A stretch of 64,000 nt of DNA from Nocardiopsis metallicus (GCF_014201115.1 NZ_JACHDO010000001.1:248001-312000), one strand, 5' to 3'; shown: positions 18,680 to 28,965, numbered from the stretch's first letter. Numbers and translations are program-made. The notes: generated by a model not told the origin, from the sequence alone.

Positions 18680-19230
18680 GCTGCCTCCAGGAGTTTGACC
18701 AGGCGGAGTCCGGAGATCTTGCGGAGCTCCTCGCCGACCACGGTCAGCTCGGTGTCGCGGTCGTTGTCCAGCCGGGCGACCAGGTCCGCGAGGAGTTCGC
18801 GGCTGCTGCGGCCGCTGGCGCAGACAAGGTAGATCTGCCCGAACCTTCCCTCGTACTCACCCTGCGCGAACGTGAAGATCCGCTGAACCCGGGCGGAGGC
18901 GTCGTCGGTGTCGGCGGCGAACGCCGACTGCTCACCGCGCGACCACGCCGCCTCGGTGTCCTGTCCCTCGGCCTTCTCCCCGATACGGGGGTGACGGGCC
19001 AGGGCGGTGGCGACCTCGTCGGAGGTGATTCCGCGTGCGTGGCCGTCGGCCTGCGCGATCAGGGTCTCGCGGTCGGCGTAGGGCGCCTCGGACGCGACGG
19101 CCTCCACCCAGCGGTCCACGTTCAGGCACTGCGCGAGTTCGGTGCGCAGGTCCTCCTTGGAGAGGGCGTTCAGACGCGCCAGACCCGGGTCGGGGGCGCC
19201 CCCCGGCTGGTCCGGGGTGGTGTCGGGCAT
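18676..19230 (-). CDS. uraD: OHCU decarboxylase
   Basis: 184 residues. The family motifs NRxxSKEDLRTEL-like (LNALSKEDLRTELAQCL), HPRIGEK with the active-site His region, and FGQIYLVCASGRSS are present. The enzyme decarboxylates OHCU to S-allantoin. It is first in the minus-strand urate operon, transcribed from the divergent region that carries two IclR-type sites. RBS: GGGAGAAC close before the ATG. The N-terminal ~20 residues are a disordered extension. Confidence 0.95.
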   Translation of the reverse strand: MPDTTPDQPGGAPDPGLARLNALSKEDLRTELAQCLNVDRWVEAVASEAPYADRETLIAQADGHARGITSDEVATALARHPRIGEKAEGQDTEAAWSRGEQSAFAADTDDASARVQRIFTFAQGEYEGRFGQIYLVCASGRSSRELLADLVARLDNDRDTELTVVGEELRKISGLRLVKLLEAA

Positions 19231-19325
19231 GTGTTCTCCCGTGGCTCGGCCGGTGCGCGGTCTCCCCGCCGTGGAGGGCGGAGGACAGTCGAACCAGCCT
19301 GGGCTTTCGTAGTGCAGATAGCTGA

Positions 19326-19340
19326 TTCCGTATTACGGAT
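19326..19340. promoter_or_regulatory. Candidate IclR/AllR operator, copy C
   Basis: TTCCGTATTACGGAT, 13 of 15 matches to the reverse of copy D; about 95 bp before the uraD start. Confidence 0.65.
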
Positions 19341-19636
19341 TGGAGGGACTCTAGTTGATGACAGTGTGACCTTGTCAACACTGGCAAGGGGGGATCTCGG
19401 AAAAACAGTCGAATCTGTGTCTCCACACAAAGAAATCGCGAAGTTCCTGCGTGCTGGAGAGGTGCGAGAGGTGGCTGGGGCCGTTGTTGCCGGTTCGCGC
19501 AGGCGTTGTGCCGGGCTTCGGCGCGTGTCCGGCGGGGGTCCGCTGGAGGTCCGTCCGAACTTCGGTTCGGCCGGGTGGTTGACAAGCGGCGGTGGTCCGC
19601 CCCACACTCAAGGCATTCCTTAAAGTGAAAACTACT

Positions 19637-19651
19637 TTCCGCAATACGGAA
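19637..19651. promoter_or_regulatory. Candidate IclR/AllR operator, copy D (best copy)
   Basis: TTCCGCAATACGGAA, with perfect TTCCG/CGGAA arms, 20 bp before the hyi ATG and directly before its GGAGG ribosome site, a position suited to blocking transcription. Confidence 0.7.
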
Positions 19652-19671
19652 GTGGATGCCGGAGGCAACGC

Positions 19672-20469
19672 ATGAGCCACACACTCGGGTACACGGTGAA
19701 CTGCTCCCTGCTGTTCACCGAGCTCCCCGTCAACGAGCGCCCCCAGGCCGCACGCGACGCGGGCTTCCACGCCGTCGAGTTCTGGTGGCCCTTCGAGACC
19801 GCCACCCCGGAGCAGGCGGAGATCGACGCCTTCGTCACCGCCCTCGACAACGCGGGCGTGCGCCTCAGCGGCCTCAACTTCTTCGCGGGCCAGCTCCCCG
19901 GTCCCGACCGCGGCGTGCTCTCCCACCCCTCGCGCACCGCCGAGTTCCTCGCCAACACCGAGGTGGTCGCCCGGATCGCCGAACGCACCGGCACCACCGG
20001 GTTCAACGCCCTCTACGGCCTGCGCCAGGACGGCGTGGACCCGGCCGAGCAGGACCGGCTCGCGCTGGAGAACACCGTGGCCGCCGCCAACGCGGTCGCC
20101 AAGGTCGGCGGCACCGTACTCGTCGAGCCCATCAGCGGCTCCGACGACTACCCGCTCAGGACCGCCGCCGAGGGCCTGGCCTTCGTCGCCAAGGTCAAGG
20201 AGGCCGGGGCCGAGAACGTGGCGCTCCTCGCCGACTTCTTCCACCTGGCCGTCAACGGCGACGACGTCGCCGCCGTGGTCCGCGATCACGCGGCCGAGTT
20301 CGGGCACATCCAGATCGCCGACGCACCCGGCCGAGGCGAGCCCGGCACCGGCGAGCTTCCCATCGACGAGCTCCTCACCGCGGCCCAGGCCGGCGGCTAC
20401 CGGGGCCTGGTCGGCCTGGAGTACAAGCCGACCGTCCCCAGCGCGCAGAGCTTCGGCTGGCTGGGCTGA
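19672..20469 (+). CDS. hyi: Hydroxypyruvate isomerase
   Basis: 265 residues, TIM-barrel sugar isomerase fold. The start LGYTVNCSLLFTELP, GFHAVEFWWPF, and GHIQIADAPGRGEPGTGEL, with GLVGLEYKP near the end, match hydroxypyruvate isomerases (Glu and His metal ligands within VEPIS and FFHLAV). It interconverts hydroxypyruvate and tartronate semialdehyde. GGAGG lies 6 nt upstream of the ATG. It is the first gene of hyi-glxR-gcl, the glycerate branch that uses glyoxylate. Confidence 0.93.
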   Translation: MSHTLGYTVNCSLLFTELPVNERPQAARDAGFHAVEFWWPFETATPEQAEIDAFVTALDNAGVRLSGLNFFAGQLPGPDRGVLSHPSRTAEFLANTEVVARIAERTGTTGFNALYGLRQDGVDPAEQDRLALENTVAAANAVAKVGGTVLVEPISGSDDYPLRTAAEGLAFVAKVKEAGAENVALLADFFHLAVNGDDVAAVVRDHAAEFGHIQIADAPGRGEPGTGELPIDELLTAAQAGGYRGLVGLEYKPTVPSAQSFGWLG

Positions 20470-20722
20470 CCCCCGGGTCACTGATCACACGGGTCACAGC
20501 GGCCCGGCCGAGTCGCGCAGCAGCGCATCGCGTCGCACCGATGCGCGGTGCACCGCGCCGCACGGAAGGCGCAGCACACCGCGACTCACCGGGCCGCGCA
20601 CACCAGCCGCACCCCGTGGCAGCCACAGCAACGACAGAGCCACAGCAACAACAGCGACGACACGCAGTACTGCGGCCACACGCAGCACAGCCACACAGCC
20701 ACCCAGTTGGAAAGGGGCCGAC
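20470..20722. other. Low-complexity spacer between hyi and glxR
   Basis: No gene. It has a direct repeat GGGTCAC, an 8-bp stem GCGCATCG / CGATGCGC (20523-20546), then about 120 nt unusually rich in CA and GCA triplets on the plus strand (for example CCACAGCAACAACAGCGACG). The C/A-rich stretch would be single-stranded in the mRNA. Confidence 0.5.
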
Positions 20723-21613
20723 ATGGCCGCCAAGAAGATCGCTTTCATCGGTCTGGGCATCATGGGCCTGCCCATGGCCACCCATCTCGTCAACGCCGGC
20801 TACACCGTCACCGGCGTCAACAAGGGCCGCGAGGCCGAGGACACCCTGGTCGCCAGGGGCGGCCTGCGCGGCGGGAGCATCGCCGAGGCGGTCGCCGACG
20901 CCGACATCGTCATCACGATGGTTCCGGACTCCCCGGACGTCGACCTGGTCCTGCGCGGGGAGGGCGGTGTCTTCGACAACGCCAAGCCCGGCACCCTCGT
21001 CATCGACATGAGCACCATCCGCCCCGACGTCTCCCGTGATCTCGCCGCGGTCGGCACCGAGCGCGGCTTCCGCGTCCTGGACGCCCCGGTCAGCGGTGGC
21101 GAGGCCGGTGCGGTCGAGGCCAAGCTGTCCATCATGGTCGGCGGTGCGCGGGAGGACTTCGAGGCCGCGCGCCCGGTCTTCGACGTCTTGGGCACCACCC
21201 CGGTGCTGGTCGGCCCGAGCGGTTCCGGCCAGACCGTCAAGGCCGCCAACCAGCTCATCGTGGCAGGCAACATCCAGCTCCTCGCCGAGGCCCTCGTCTT
21301 CCTCGAGGCGCACAACGTGGACACCGAGGCGGGCCTGGAGGTCCTGGGCGGCGGGCTCGCGGGCAGCACCGTGCTCCAGCGCAAGGGCACGGCCATGCGC
21401 GAGCGCAACTTCGCGCCCGGCTTCCGCATCGCCCTGCACGACAAGGACATGCGCATCATCACCGACTCCGCGACCGCCGCCGGTGTGGCGATCCCGCTGG
21501 GTTCGCAGGTGGCGCAGTACGTGGCCGCTCTCAAGAACCAGGGGCACGGCGGTCTCGACCACTCCGCGCTGCTCAAGGTCGTCCTGGAGCTCTCCGGCCG
21601 CGAGGCCGACTAG
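20723..21613 (+). CDS. glxR: 2-hydroxy-3-oxopropionate (tartronate semialdehyde) reductase
   Basis: 296 residues, beta-hydroxyacid dehydrogenase family. The Rossmann motif GLGIMGLPMATHL opens the protein; DAPVSGGEAGA carries substrate-binding residues and GSGQTVKAANQL supplies the catalytic Lys. It reduces tartronate semialdehyde to glycerate with NAD(P)H. AAAGGGG stands 6-7 nt before the ATG. Its placing between hyi and gcl makes the glyoxylate pathway role clear. Confidence 0.94.
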   Translation: MAAKKIAFIGLGIMGLPMATHLVNAGYTVTGVNKGREAEDTLVARGGLRGGSIAEAVADADIVITMVPDSPDVDLVLRGEGGVFDNAKPGTLVIDMSTIRPDVSRDLAAVGTERGFRVLDAPVSGGEAGAVEAKLSIMVGGAREDFEAARPVFDVLGTTPVLVGPSGSGQTVKAANQLIVAGNIQLLAEALVFLEAHNVDTEAGLEVLGGGLAGSTVLQRKGTAMRERNFAPGFRIALHDKDMRIITDSATAAGVAIPLGSQVAQYVAALKNQGHGGLDHSALLKVVLELSGREAD

Positions 21614-21838
21614 CCGGGAGGCAGTGGCCGGACCCCGGCCGCACCGCAGTACCCGCAGCGGGGCAACACCGGCGGTCCCCCCAGCCGCAGCAGTCCGTAT
21701 GACCGGGACGTCGCGTCGTCCCCGGGTGGTGGCCCACCCGGGAGGCGGACGAGCGCGCCGCCCCACCCCTAGCACTCATCTCTGGATGACCGGGGGACGT
21801 CCGCCCAGCCAGGACGCCCCCGGCACCCCAGCCACCCC

Positions 21839-21853
21839 AGCACTGAAGGGTTC
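21839..21853 (+). repeat. 15-bp repeat holding the gcl ribosome site, copy 1
   Basis: AGCACTGAAGGGTTC, found again at 25539-25553. TCCGTATGACC upstream (21694-21704) also recurs at 25523-25533. Here GAAGGG is the gcl ribosome site. Confidence 0.6.
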
Positions 21854-21859
21854 GCTCCC

Positions 21860-23575
21860 ATGGCGAAAATGCCCGCGATGAACGCCGTCGTGGAGGTTCT
21901 CAAGGACGAGGGCGTCGACACCGCCTTCGGCTGCCCCGGCGCCGCGATCCTCCCCCTCTACAAGGCGATGGAGGAGGTCGGCGGCATCGAGCACCTGACC
22001 GTCCGCCACGAAGAGGGCGCCACCCACATGGCCGACGGCTGGTCGCGTACGACCGGTAAGGTCGGCGTGGCCATCGGCACCTCCGGTCCCGCCGGAACCA
22101 ACATGATCACCGGACTGTACACCGCCATCGCGGACTCGGTCCCGATCGTGTGCATCACCGGCCAGCAGCGCACCGACCTGCTGGACAAGGAGGGCTTCCA
22201 GGCGGTCGACATCGTCGAGATCGCCAAGCCCGTCACCAAGTGGGCCGTGCAGATCAAGGAGGCGGCCACCGCCCCGTGGATCTTCCGCGAGGCCTTCCGG
22301 ATCGCCCAGGAGGGTCGTCCCGGCCCGGTCCTGATCGACATCCCGGTGGACGTCGCCCAGAAGGTCATCGACTACGCCCCCGAGCTGGACGCCGCGCTCA
22401 AGATCAACACGGTCGAGCCGCACCTGCCCCGGGTCGAGAAGGCCCTGGACCTGCTGCTGGCGGCCGAGCGCCCGCTCATCCTCGCCGGCGGCGGCGTGAT
22501 CCTGGCCGAGGCCTCCGACGACCTGCGCGAGCTGGCCGACTACCTCCAGGTCCCGGTCCAGGTCACCCTCATGGGCAAGGGCTCCTTCGACGAGGACTCG
22601 CCCCTGTACTCCGGCATGACCGGCGTCCAGACCTCCCAGCGCTACGGCAACGCCTCCTTCCTGGAGTCGGACCTGGTCCTGGCGGTCGGCGCTCGCTTCG
22701 CCGACCGCCACACCGGCCAGATCGACGTCTACCGCGGTGAGCGCAAGTTCATCCACGTGGACATCGAGGCCACCCAGATCGGCCGGGTCTTCGAGCCCGA
22801 CCTGGGCGTGGTCTCCGACGCCAAGCTGTTCATCCAGGAGCTGCTGGCCGCCGCCAAGCGCCGCAAGGCCACGGCGAAGGTCGGCGCGTGGATCGAGCGC
22901 GTCAACGAGCTCAAGTCCACCCTGACCCGCCGCGAGGACTTCGACACCGTTCCCGTGAAGGCGCCGCGCGTCTACAAGGAGATCAACGAGGTCTTCGACG
23001 AGGACACCTACTTCGTCACCGCCATCGGCCTCTACCAGATCTGGGGCGGCCAGCACCAGAAGGCGTACAAGCCGCGCCACTACCAGATCTGCGGCCAGGC
23101 GGGCCCGCTCGGCTGGGAGATCCCGGCGGCCATCGGCGTCAAGAAGGCGCTGAAGGACACCGAGCCGGACGCCGAGGTGGTCGGCATCGTCGGCGACTAC
23201 GGCTTCCAGTACATGGTCGAGGAGCTGGCGGTCGCGGCGCAGTACAACGTGTCGTACGTGATCATCATGCTCAACAACGAGTACCTGGGCCTGATCCGCC
23301 AGGCGTCCATCCCCTTCGACATGAACTACCAGGTGGACATCCACTACGACGAGTACGGCACCGACAGCGTCAAGCTGATGGAGGCCTACGGCTGCTCCGG
23401 CCGCCGCGTCTGGGAGCCGGGGGAGATCCGGGAGTCCCTGGAGTGGGCCCGCAAGCAGGCGCAGGCCACCTCCCGCCCGGTGCTCGTCGAGATCATGATC
23501 GAGCGCGAGGCCAACACTCCGCACGGCCCGGCGATCAACGCGGTGAAGGAGTTCGAGCCGGTCCCCGGCGAGTAG
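21860..23575 (+). CDS. gcl: Glyoxylate carboligase (tartronate-semialdehyde synthase)
   Basis: 571 residues, thiamine diphosphate enzyme. The N-terminal domain has FGCPGAAILPLYKAM and GTSGPAGTNMITGLY; KEGFQAVDIVEIAKPVTKWA is closely Gcl-like; the ThDP motif is IVGDYGFQYMVEELAVAA followed by LNNEYLGLIRQ. It joins two glyoxylates to tartronate semialdehyde with loss of CO2. The residue at the place of E. coli Val51 is Glu (RHEEGATHMADG), discussed as a finding. GAAGGG lies 9 nt before the ATG. Two hairpins follow the stop. Confidence 0.93.
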   Translation: MAKMPAMNAVVEVLKDEGVDTAFGCPGAAILPLYKAMEEVGGIEHLTVRHEEGATHMADGWSRTTGKVGVAIGTSGPAGTNMITGLYTAIADSVPIVCITGQQRTDLLDKEGFQAVDIVEIAKPVTKWAVQIKEAATAPWIFREAFRIAQEGRPGPVLIDIPVDVAQKVIDYAPELDAALKINTVEPHLPRVEKALDLLLAAERPLILAGGGVILAEASDDLRELADYLQVPVQVTLMGKGSFDEDSPLYSGMTGVQTSQRYGNASFLESDLVLAVGARFADRHTGQIDVYRGERKFIHVDIEATQIGRVFEPDLGVVSDAKLFIQELLAAAKRRKATAKVGAWIERVNELKSTLTRREDFDTVPVKAPRVYKEINEVFDEDTYFVTAIGLYQIWGGQHQKAYKPRHYQICGQAGPLGWEIPAAIGVKKALKDTEPDAEVVGIVGDYGFQYMVEELAVAAQYNVSYVIIMLNNEYLGLIRQASIPFDMNYQVDIHYDEYGTDSVKLMEAYGCSGRRVWEPGEIRESLEWARKQAQATSRPVLVEIMIEREANTPHGPAINAVKEFEPVPGE

Positions 23576-23663
23576 ATCGCGGGGTTCCTGCGAGGTCTCC
23601 CGAGAGCCCGGTGAGCGCATCGGGTCCGGGCGCATCATCGGGGCCCGGACCCGCCACAGACGG

Positions 23664-23731
23664 CCACGGGGTCGGACCTGCACCCCGACCCCGTGGCTCA
23701 GGCCCCCTCCGCGACCGGCAGGAGGGGGCCT
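23664..23731 (+). terminator. Two consecutive hairpins after gcl
   Basis: A 12-bp perfect stem at 23664-23696 (CCACGGGGTCGG) and an 11-bp perfect stem at 23700-23731 (AGGCCCCCTCC). They close the hyi-glxR-gcl unit. Confidence 0.8.
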
Positions 23732-23771
23732 CCACACACCCCGAGGGGCGGTAACGTTCTTCGCTGGCTCA

Positions 23772-24559
23772 GTGCCGCCCCTCGGTTTGTTCGTCTCGGC
23801 GGTCGTCCTTCGGACGGCCGCCGATCTCTGTTTCCGCGCCGCCGTCGTGCGCACCCCCGCCGGACCCGACTCGATCGAGATCACCGATCTGCCCGTCACC
23901 GGACCCGGGGCCGGGCAGGTCCGCGTCGAGATCGTCGCCGCCCCGGTCAACCCGGTCGACCTCGCCGTGGTGAACGGCCTCTTCCACTCCCGAGGGCTGG
24001 TCGACCAGCCCGAACACACCGGCCTGGGCTGGGACTTCTCCGGCACGGTCGTCGCGGTCGCTCCCGGCGCTGACCTGGCCGTAGGGGCCCGGGTGGCCGG
24101 GCGGGTGGCCGGTTTCGACCGGGACTTCGGCACCTACGCGGAGCAGCTGATCGCATCCGTCGCCGATGTCGCCGTCGTTCCCGACAGCCTCGACTTGGTG
24201 GCGGCCGCGACAGTCCCGCTCAACGGACTGGCCGCCGCCGGGATCACCGGCCTGCTCGGCGACGCCCCCGAGGGCCGGGAGCGGCTTCTGGTCACCGGCG
24301 CGGCGGGCGCGGTCGGCGGGTACGTCGCCGCGCTGGCCCGGGACCAGGGCTGGCGGGTGACCGGTCTGGCCGGGGCGGAGGACGAGGCGTTCGTCCCAGG
24401 CCTGGGGCCGAGTCCACCACCCAGGCGCAGCCCGGCTGGGACGCGGTCGCTGATACGGCGGCGCTGCAGGAGGAGGGCCTGGCCCTGGTCCGCGACGGCG
24501 GAGCCCACTGAGCCCTGGCCAAGGGCGGCCTGCGCGGCCGCTGCGTACTGCGCCCCTGA
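23772..24559 (+). pseudogene. Zinc-type alcohol dehydrogenase / quinone oxidoreductase (MDR), frameshifted and shortened
   Basis: Reads well as an MDR protein from AAVVRTPAGPDSIEITDLP to LLVTGAAGAVGGYVAALA (the NADPH-binding GAAGAVG) and EDEAFVPGLG at about 24410. A one-base slip then moves the sense reading to another frame (GAESTTQAQPGWDAVADTAA, then LQEEGLALVRDGGAH and a stop at 24509-24511). The rest (ALAKGGLRGRC) runs to a stop at 24557-24559 and the domain is shorter than normal. No proper start codon is seen at the expected place before RAAVV. The gene is dead or nearly so. Position between gcl and another pseudogene. Confidence 0.75.
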
Positions 24560-24653
24560 GAGTCCGATTCGCGTGGGCTCGTGAACGAAGCCCCTCGCGC
24601 GTGCGGACCTTGTCTCGGCGCGGGCGAGGGGGTGGCTTGAACGGCGATACAGA

Positions 24654-25310
24654 TCAGCCGCAGTGGGCCTCTTCCTCACCGATGATGCGGTAGGGGCAGT
24701 CCGCGTAGTCGAGCAGACCCAGGGCGGCCTCCTCGTTGCGGGCGGTCTCGCCTTCGATCACCGACGAGGGCGGGTAGAAGCCGCCGTCCCAGGGCGAGCG
24801 GGGGTACATCTCGTACGTGTAGTTCACGATGCCCTGGTCGGCCCGCAGCCAGTCGTTGATCGAGACGTCCGTGACGTAGAGGTCACTGGACTGCTGGGGA
24901 TGTGGCCGTTGGCCTCGGCCATGTACTCGCCCAGCGCGCGGTGGGTGTCGTACTCCTCGCGGTTCATGCCGTGGGTGAGCTCGTCGTAGCTGTATCCCTA
25001 CGGCCACAGGATGAGCTCGCTGTAAGTGTGGAAGTGGATGGCGCTGGTGATCTGCTGCTCGCCGTCCACCACTCGGCTCCGGACGAAGTCGGCGACCGCC
25101 TCCACCTCGGGGGCGGACTCCGGTGCTTGGCCCCGGTAGGTGACGCTGCTCGGGTTGCCGGAGGAGCCGTTGCAGCAGCCCTAGTTGTACGCCCAGTTGC
25201 GGTTCGTGTCGGTGCCGATGGCGGAAGAGCCCACGTCGGGCAGTCGGTTCTTGCGCCAGTTGAGCCAGGTGTCGCCCGCAGTGATGGCCGAGTACGACAG
25301 TGAAGGCTGA
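24654..25310 (-). pseudogene. M14 zinc carboxypeptidase, degraded
   Basis: The minus strand encodes the C-terminal two thirds of a secreted zinc carboxypeptidase like those of Streptomyces: [25 protein letters not shown], here split as [10 protein letters not shown] and [12 protein letters not shown], then a TAG where Trp is expected, [30 protein letters not shown], a second TAG where Tyr is expected, [12 protein letters not shown], and after a one-base slip near 24895 [17 protein letters not shown] through [14 protein letters not shown]. The N-terminal part with signal peptide and the H-x2-E zinc site is missing upstream of about 25305. At least two nonsense changes and one frameshift, so non-functional. 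Confidence 0.85.
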
Positions 25311-25389
25311 GTTTCACGACCATGCCCGGTGTGAGCACGCCTGGACCGGACAGCCCGATGGTGACCCTCGCGTAGGCGACGGCAAGGGA

Positions 25390-25422
25390 AACGCCCGATC
25401 CCTGGCTCCGGGATCGGGCGTT
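25390..25422. terminator. Hairpin with 12-bp stem
   Basis: AACGCCCGATCC, 9-nt loop, GGATCGGGCGTT. Stands at the broken end of the carboxypeptidase remnant; may be the terminator of a lost gene. Confidence 0.6.
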
Positions 25423-25709
25423 GAGAAGGATCTCCGTCGGCGGTACCGGCTCTGCGGCGGTAGGGCTCACCTGCCTGCCGAGGCCTCGGGTGTTGGCCGC
25501 ACCCTGGGTCCCGCCGACGGAATCCGTATGACCCCCCTAGCACTGAAGGGTTCCCCTCCAGGGTAACCGCTCCCGGCTGTATCTTGAAGTCGAGGTACCT
25601 GTTTTGAACGATCATCTAAAATCCACGGAAACCGTACGTATCACCCCAGCTCAGCGAGGGTTCGTACCATCATGTGGACAGTGGGTACCGGATTCCGTCG
25701 CGGGTCTGC
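25423..25709. other. Intergenic region before leuA leader
   Basis: No credible gene in about 290 bp. It includes the second copy of the gcl upstream repeat (25523-25553) and is less GC-rich from 25570 to 25700 (for example ATCATCTAAAATCC), as expected of a promoter region. Confidence 0.5.
25539..25553 (+). repeat. 15-bp repeat shared with gcl upstream, copy 2
   Basis: AGCACTGAAGGGTTC, identical to 21839-21853, but here no start codon follows. Likely the trace of a lost gcl-like gene start or of a recombination. Confidence 0.55.
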
Positions 25710-25715
25710 TAGCGT
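25710..25715 (+). promoter_or_regulatory. -10 box of the leuA leader promoter
   Basis: TAGCGT, 10 nt before the leader peptide ATG, so the leader mRNA has almost no 5' untranslated part. A good -35 box was not found. Confidence 0.55.
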
Positions 25716-25725
25716 GAAGACCGTT

Positions 25726-27560
<1,835 letters not shown>

Positions 27561-27670
27561 TCAGCGCCGCCTGACCCGCACCGCGTGGCCGGTGCCGCGT
27601 GGTGCGACCGAGCCACACATCCGAATCGCGGCGATTGGCCCGCCGCGACCGGCCGCCCCTGGCACCGAAC

Positions 27671-27724
27671 GAACGGGGCCCGCGACCACGGCTGGATTTC
27701 CAGCTCGGGTCGCGGGCCCCGTTC
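27671..27724. terminator. 17-bp-stem terminator between leuA and the convergent DUF2625 gene
   Basis: GAACGGGGCCCGCGACC pairs perfectly with GGTCGCGGGCCCCGTTC, 20-nt loop. Serves both strands. Confidence 0.85.
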
Positions 27725-27742
27725 CGTGTGCCGCGACGACGC

Positions 27743-28453
27743 TCAGAAGGATCCCAGCGGACCCGGGTCGGGCAGTCCCATGGATGAACAGAACTCCTGG
27801 TTCGCCCCGACCAGCTCGGAGACCGGAGCGGGCCCCCGAGCGGTCGCGGCCAGGTCCGCCTGTGCTTGGGCGGACCACAGGAACGGGTACACCGTGACGC
27901 CCTTCGACGGGTGCAGGTCCGCGGTCTCCGCACGCCAGCCCGGCCAGCGAAGGTCTTCGTAGAAGTCGGTCAGGTGACCCGCCAGCAGCCATTCCCACCA
28001 GCCCGAATAACCGGTGCCGAGGGTCTCCCACTCCAGGTTGTCCGGGGCGAAGTAGATCATCTCGCCCGGCGCCCCCGGCCATCCCGGGGCCTTGGTCTCC
28101 GGTCCGTTGAGGGCGAAGACCCCGCCGAGCACGTCGTGCGCCACCGTCAGCCGTGCCGGACGCACCGCCCCGACCTCGCTGGTCATGCCGTTGACCCGGT
28201 CCAACCCTGGCAGGTCCGTGCAGCCGTCGCCGTGTCCCCGCAGCCAACCGTCGTCCACCAGGATTCCGCCCGACTCCAGGGCGACCGCGCCAAGGAAGGA
28301 AGCGGCGCTCACCTGAAGCCTCAACAGACAGCGCCCCGGTTGTTCCGGGTCCGGTGGCAGCACCCGCACGTTCAGGGGACTGGCCTCGAACATTCGGCTC
28401 AGGTCCGGCCACGCGGGGCGCTCGACGTCGACGAGTTCGCTCAGTTCACGCAT
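27743..28453 (-). CDS. DUF2625 family protein
   Basis: 236 residues from the ATG at 28451-28453 with AAGGA 8 nt upstream; the longer open reading has a low-quality N-terminus. Blocks typical of DUF2625 are RPAWPDLSRMFEAS, RCLLRLQVSAASFLGAVAL, DVLGGVFALNG, IYFAPDNLEWETLGTGYSG and FYEDLRWPGWRAE. Cytoplasmic, no membrane segment. Function is unknown; I do not infer one. It is 55 bp downstream of the GNAT gene and may share its transcript. Confidence 0.85.
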   Translation of the reverse strand: MRELSELVDVERPAWPDLSRMFEASPLNVRVLPPDPEQPGRCLLRLQVSAASFLGAVALESGGILVDDGWLRGHGDGCTDLPGLDRVNGMTSEVGAVRPARLTVAHDVLGGVFALNGPETKAPGWPGAPGEMIYFAPDNLEWETLGTGYSGWWEWLLAGHLTDFYEDLRWPGWRAETADLHPSKGVTVYPFLWSAQAQADLAATARGPAPVSELVGANQEFCSSMGLPDPGPLGSF

Positions 28454-28508
28454 GAGCGCGTCCTTCCAGCCCGGGGCGGCACCGGGGACGGCAGCCAGAA
28501 GCAAAGGA

Positions 28509-28952
28509 TCACAGGTACCGGTAGAACCCGTCGCCCTCCCACCGCGAGAAGCCGCAGGAGCGGTAGAAGGCGTGCACGTAGTCATCCTCGGCGGCGAGGA
28601 ACTGGATCTTGTAGCAGCCCTCCCGCCCGGCGGTCCGCCGCACCTCGTCCATGAGCAGGCGGCCCACGCCCCGGCGGCGGTGTGACTCGGACACCACCAG
28701 GTTCTCCATGACCAGGCGCGGCCGACCGCCCCGGCTCAGGTTCGGCATGACCACGCAGTCCACCGTGCCCACCAGGTGACCCGCGGCGTCCTGTGCCACC
28801 AGCAGGGATCTGCCGCTCTGCGCCTCGATCTCCGCCCAGATCCGCGCGGATCTGGGCGCTGACAGTACGGGGTCCTCCGGGTACATCTCACCGAGGAGCC
28901 GCAGGACGTGGGGAAGGTCGGCGCCGGTCGCTGGCCGGATCTCGATGCTCAC
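28509..28952 (-). CDS. GNAT family N-acetyltransferase
   Basis: 147 residues from a GTG at 28950-28952. The acetyl-CoA site motif A is seen as ENLVVSESHRRRGVGRLLMDE (R-R-x-G-V-G), and the C-terminal YVHAFYRSCGFSRWEG is the usual GNAT beta-bulge region. Substrate unknown. A TAGAGT box ends 7 nt before the GTG, which points to a leaderless mRNA; an in-frame ATG at 28970 lies inside or before that box, so it is less likely. Confidence 0.85.
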   Translation of the reverse strand: MSIEIRPATGADLPHVLRLLGEMYPEDPVLSAPRSARIWAEIEAQSGRSLLVAQDAAGHLVGTVDCVVMPNLSRGGRPRLVMENLVVSESHRRRGVGRLLMDEVRRTAGREGCYKIQFLAAEDDYVHAFYRSCGFSRWEGDGFYRYL

Positions 28953-28959
28953 CCGAGGC

Positions 28960-28965
28960 ACTCTA
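28960..28965 (-). promoter_or_regulatory. -10 box of the GNAT gene (leaderless)
   Basis: TAGAGT on the minus strand, 7 nt before the GTG. No strong -35 match 17 bp upstream. Confidence 0.55.

Larger units (their letters stand above)
19231..19671. promoter_or_regulatory. Divergent control region between uraD and hyi
   Basis: 441 bp without a gene. It holds operator-like sites at 19326-19340 (uraD side) and 19637-19651 (hyi side). Facing hyi, TTGACA at 19579-19584 is a possible -35 box. Facing uraD, TTGACA (reverse of 19374-19379) and TAGAGT (reverse of 19348-19353) could form a promoter, but the 20-bp spacing is long. The uraD-side operator lies just downstream of that -10, fitting repression. 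Confidence 0.55.

Noticed and set aside
19579..19609. A firm promoter for hyi from TTGACA and CACACT
   Set aside because: The -10 half deviates from the actinobacterial TAnnnT pattern, so only the -35 box is mentioned in the control region.
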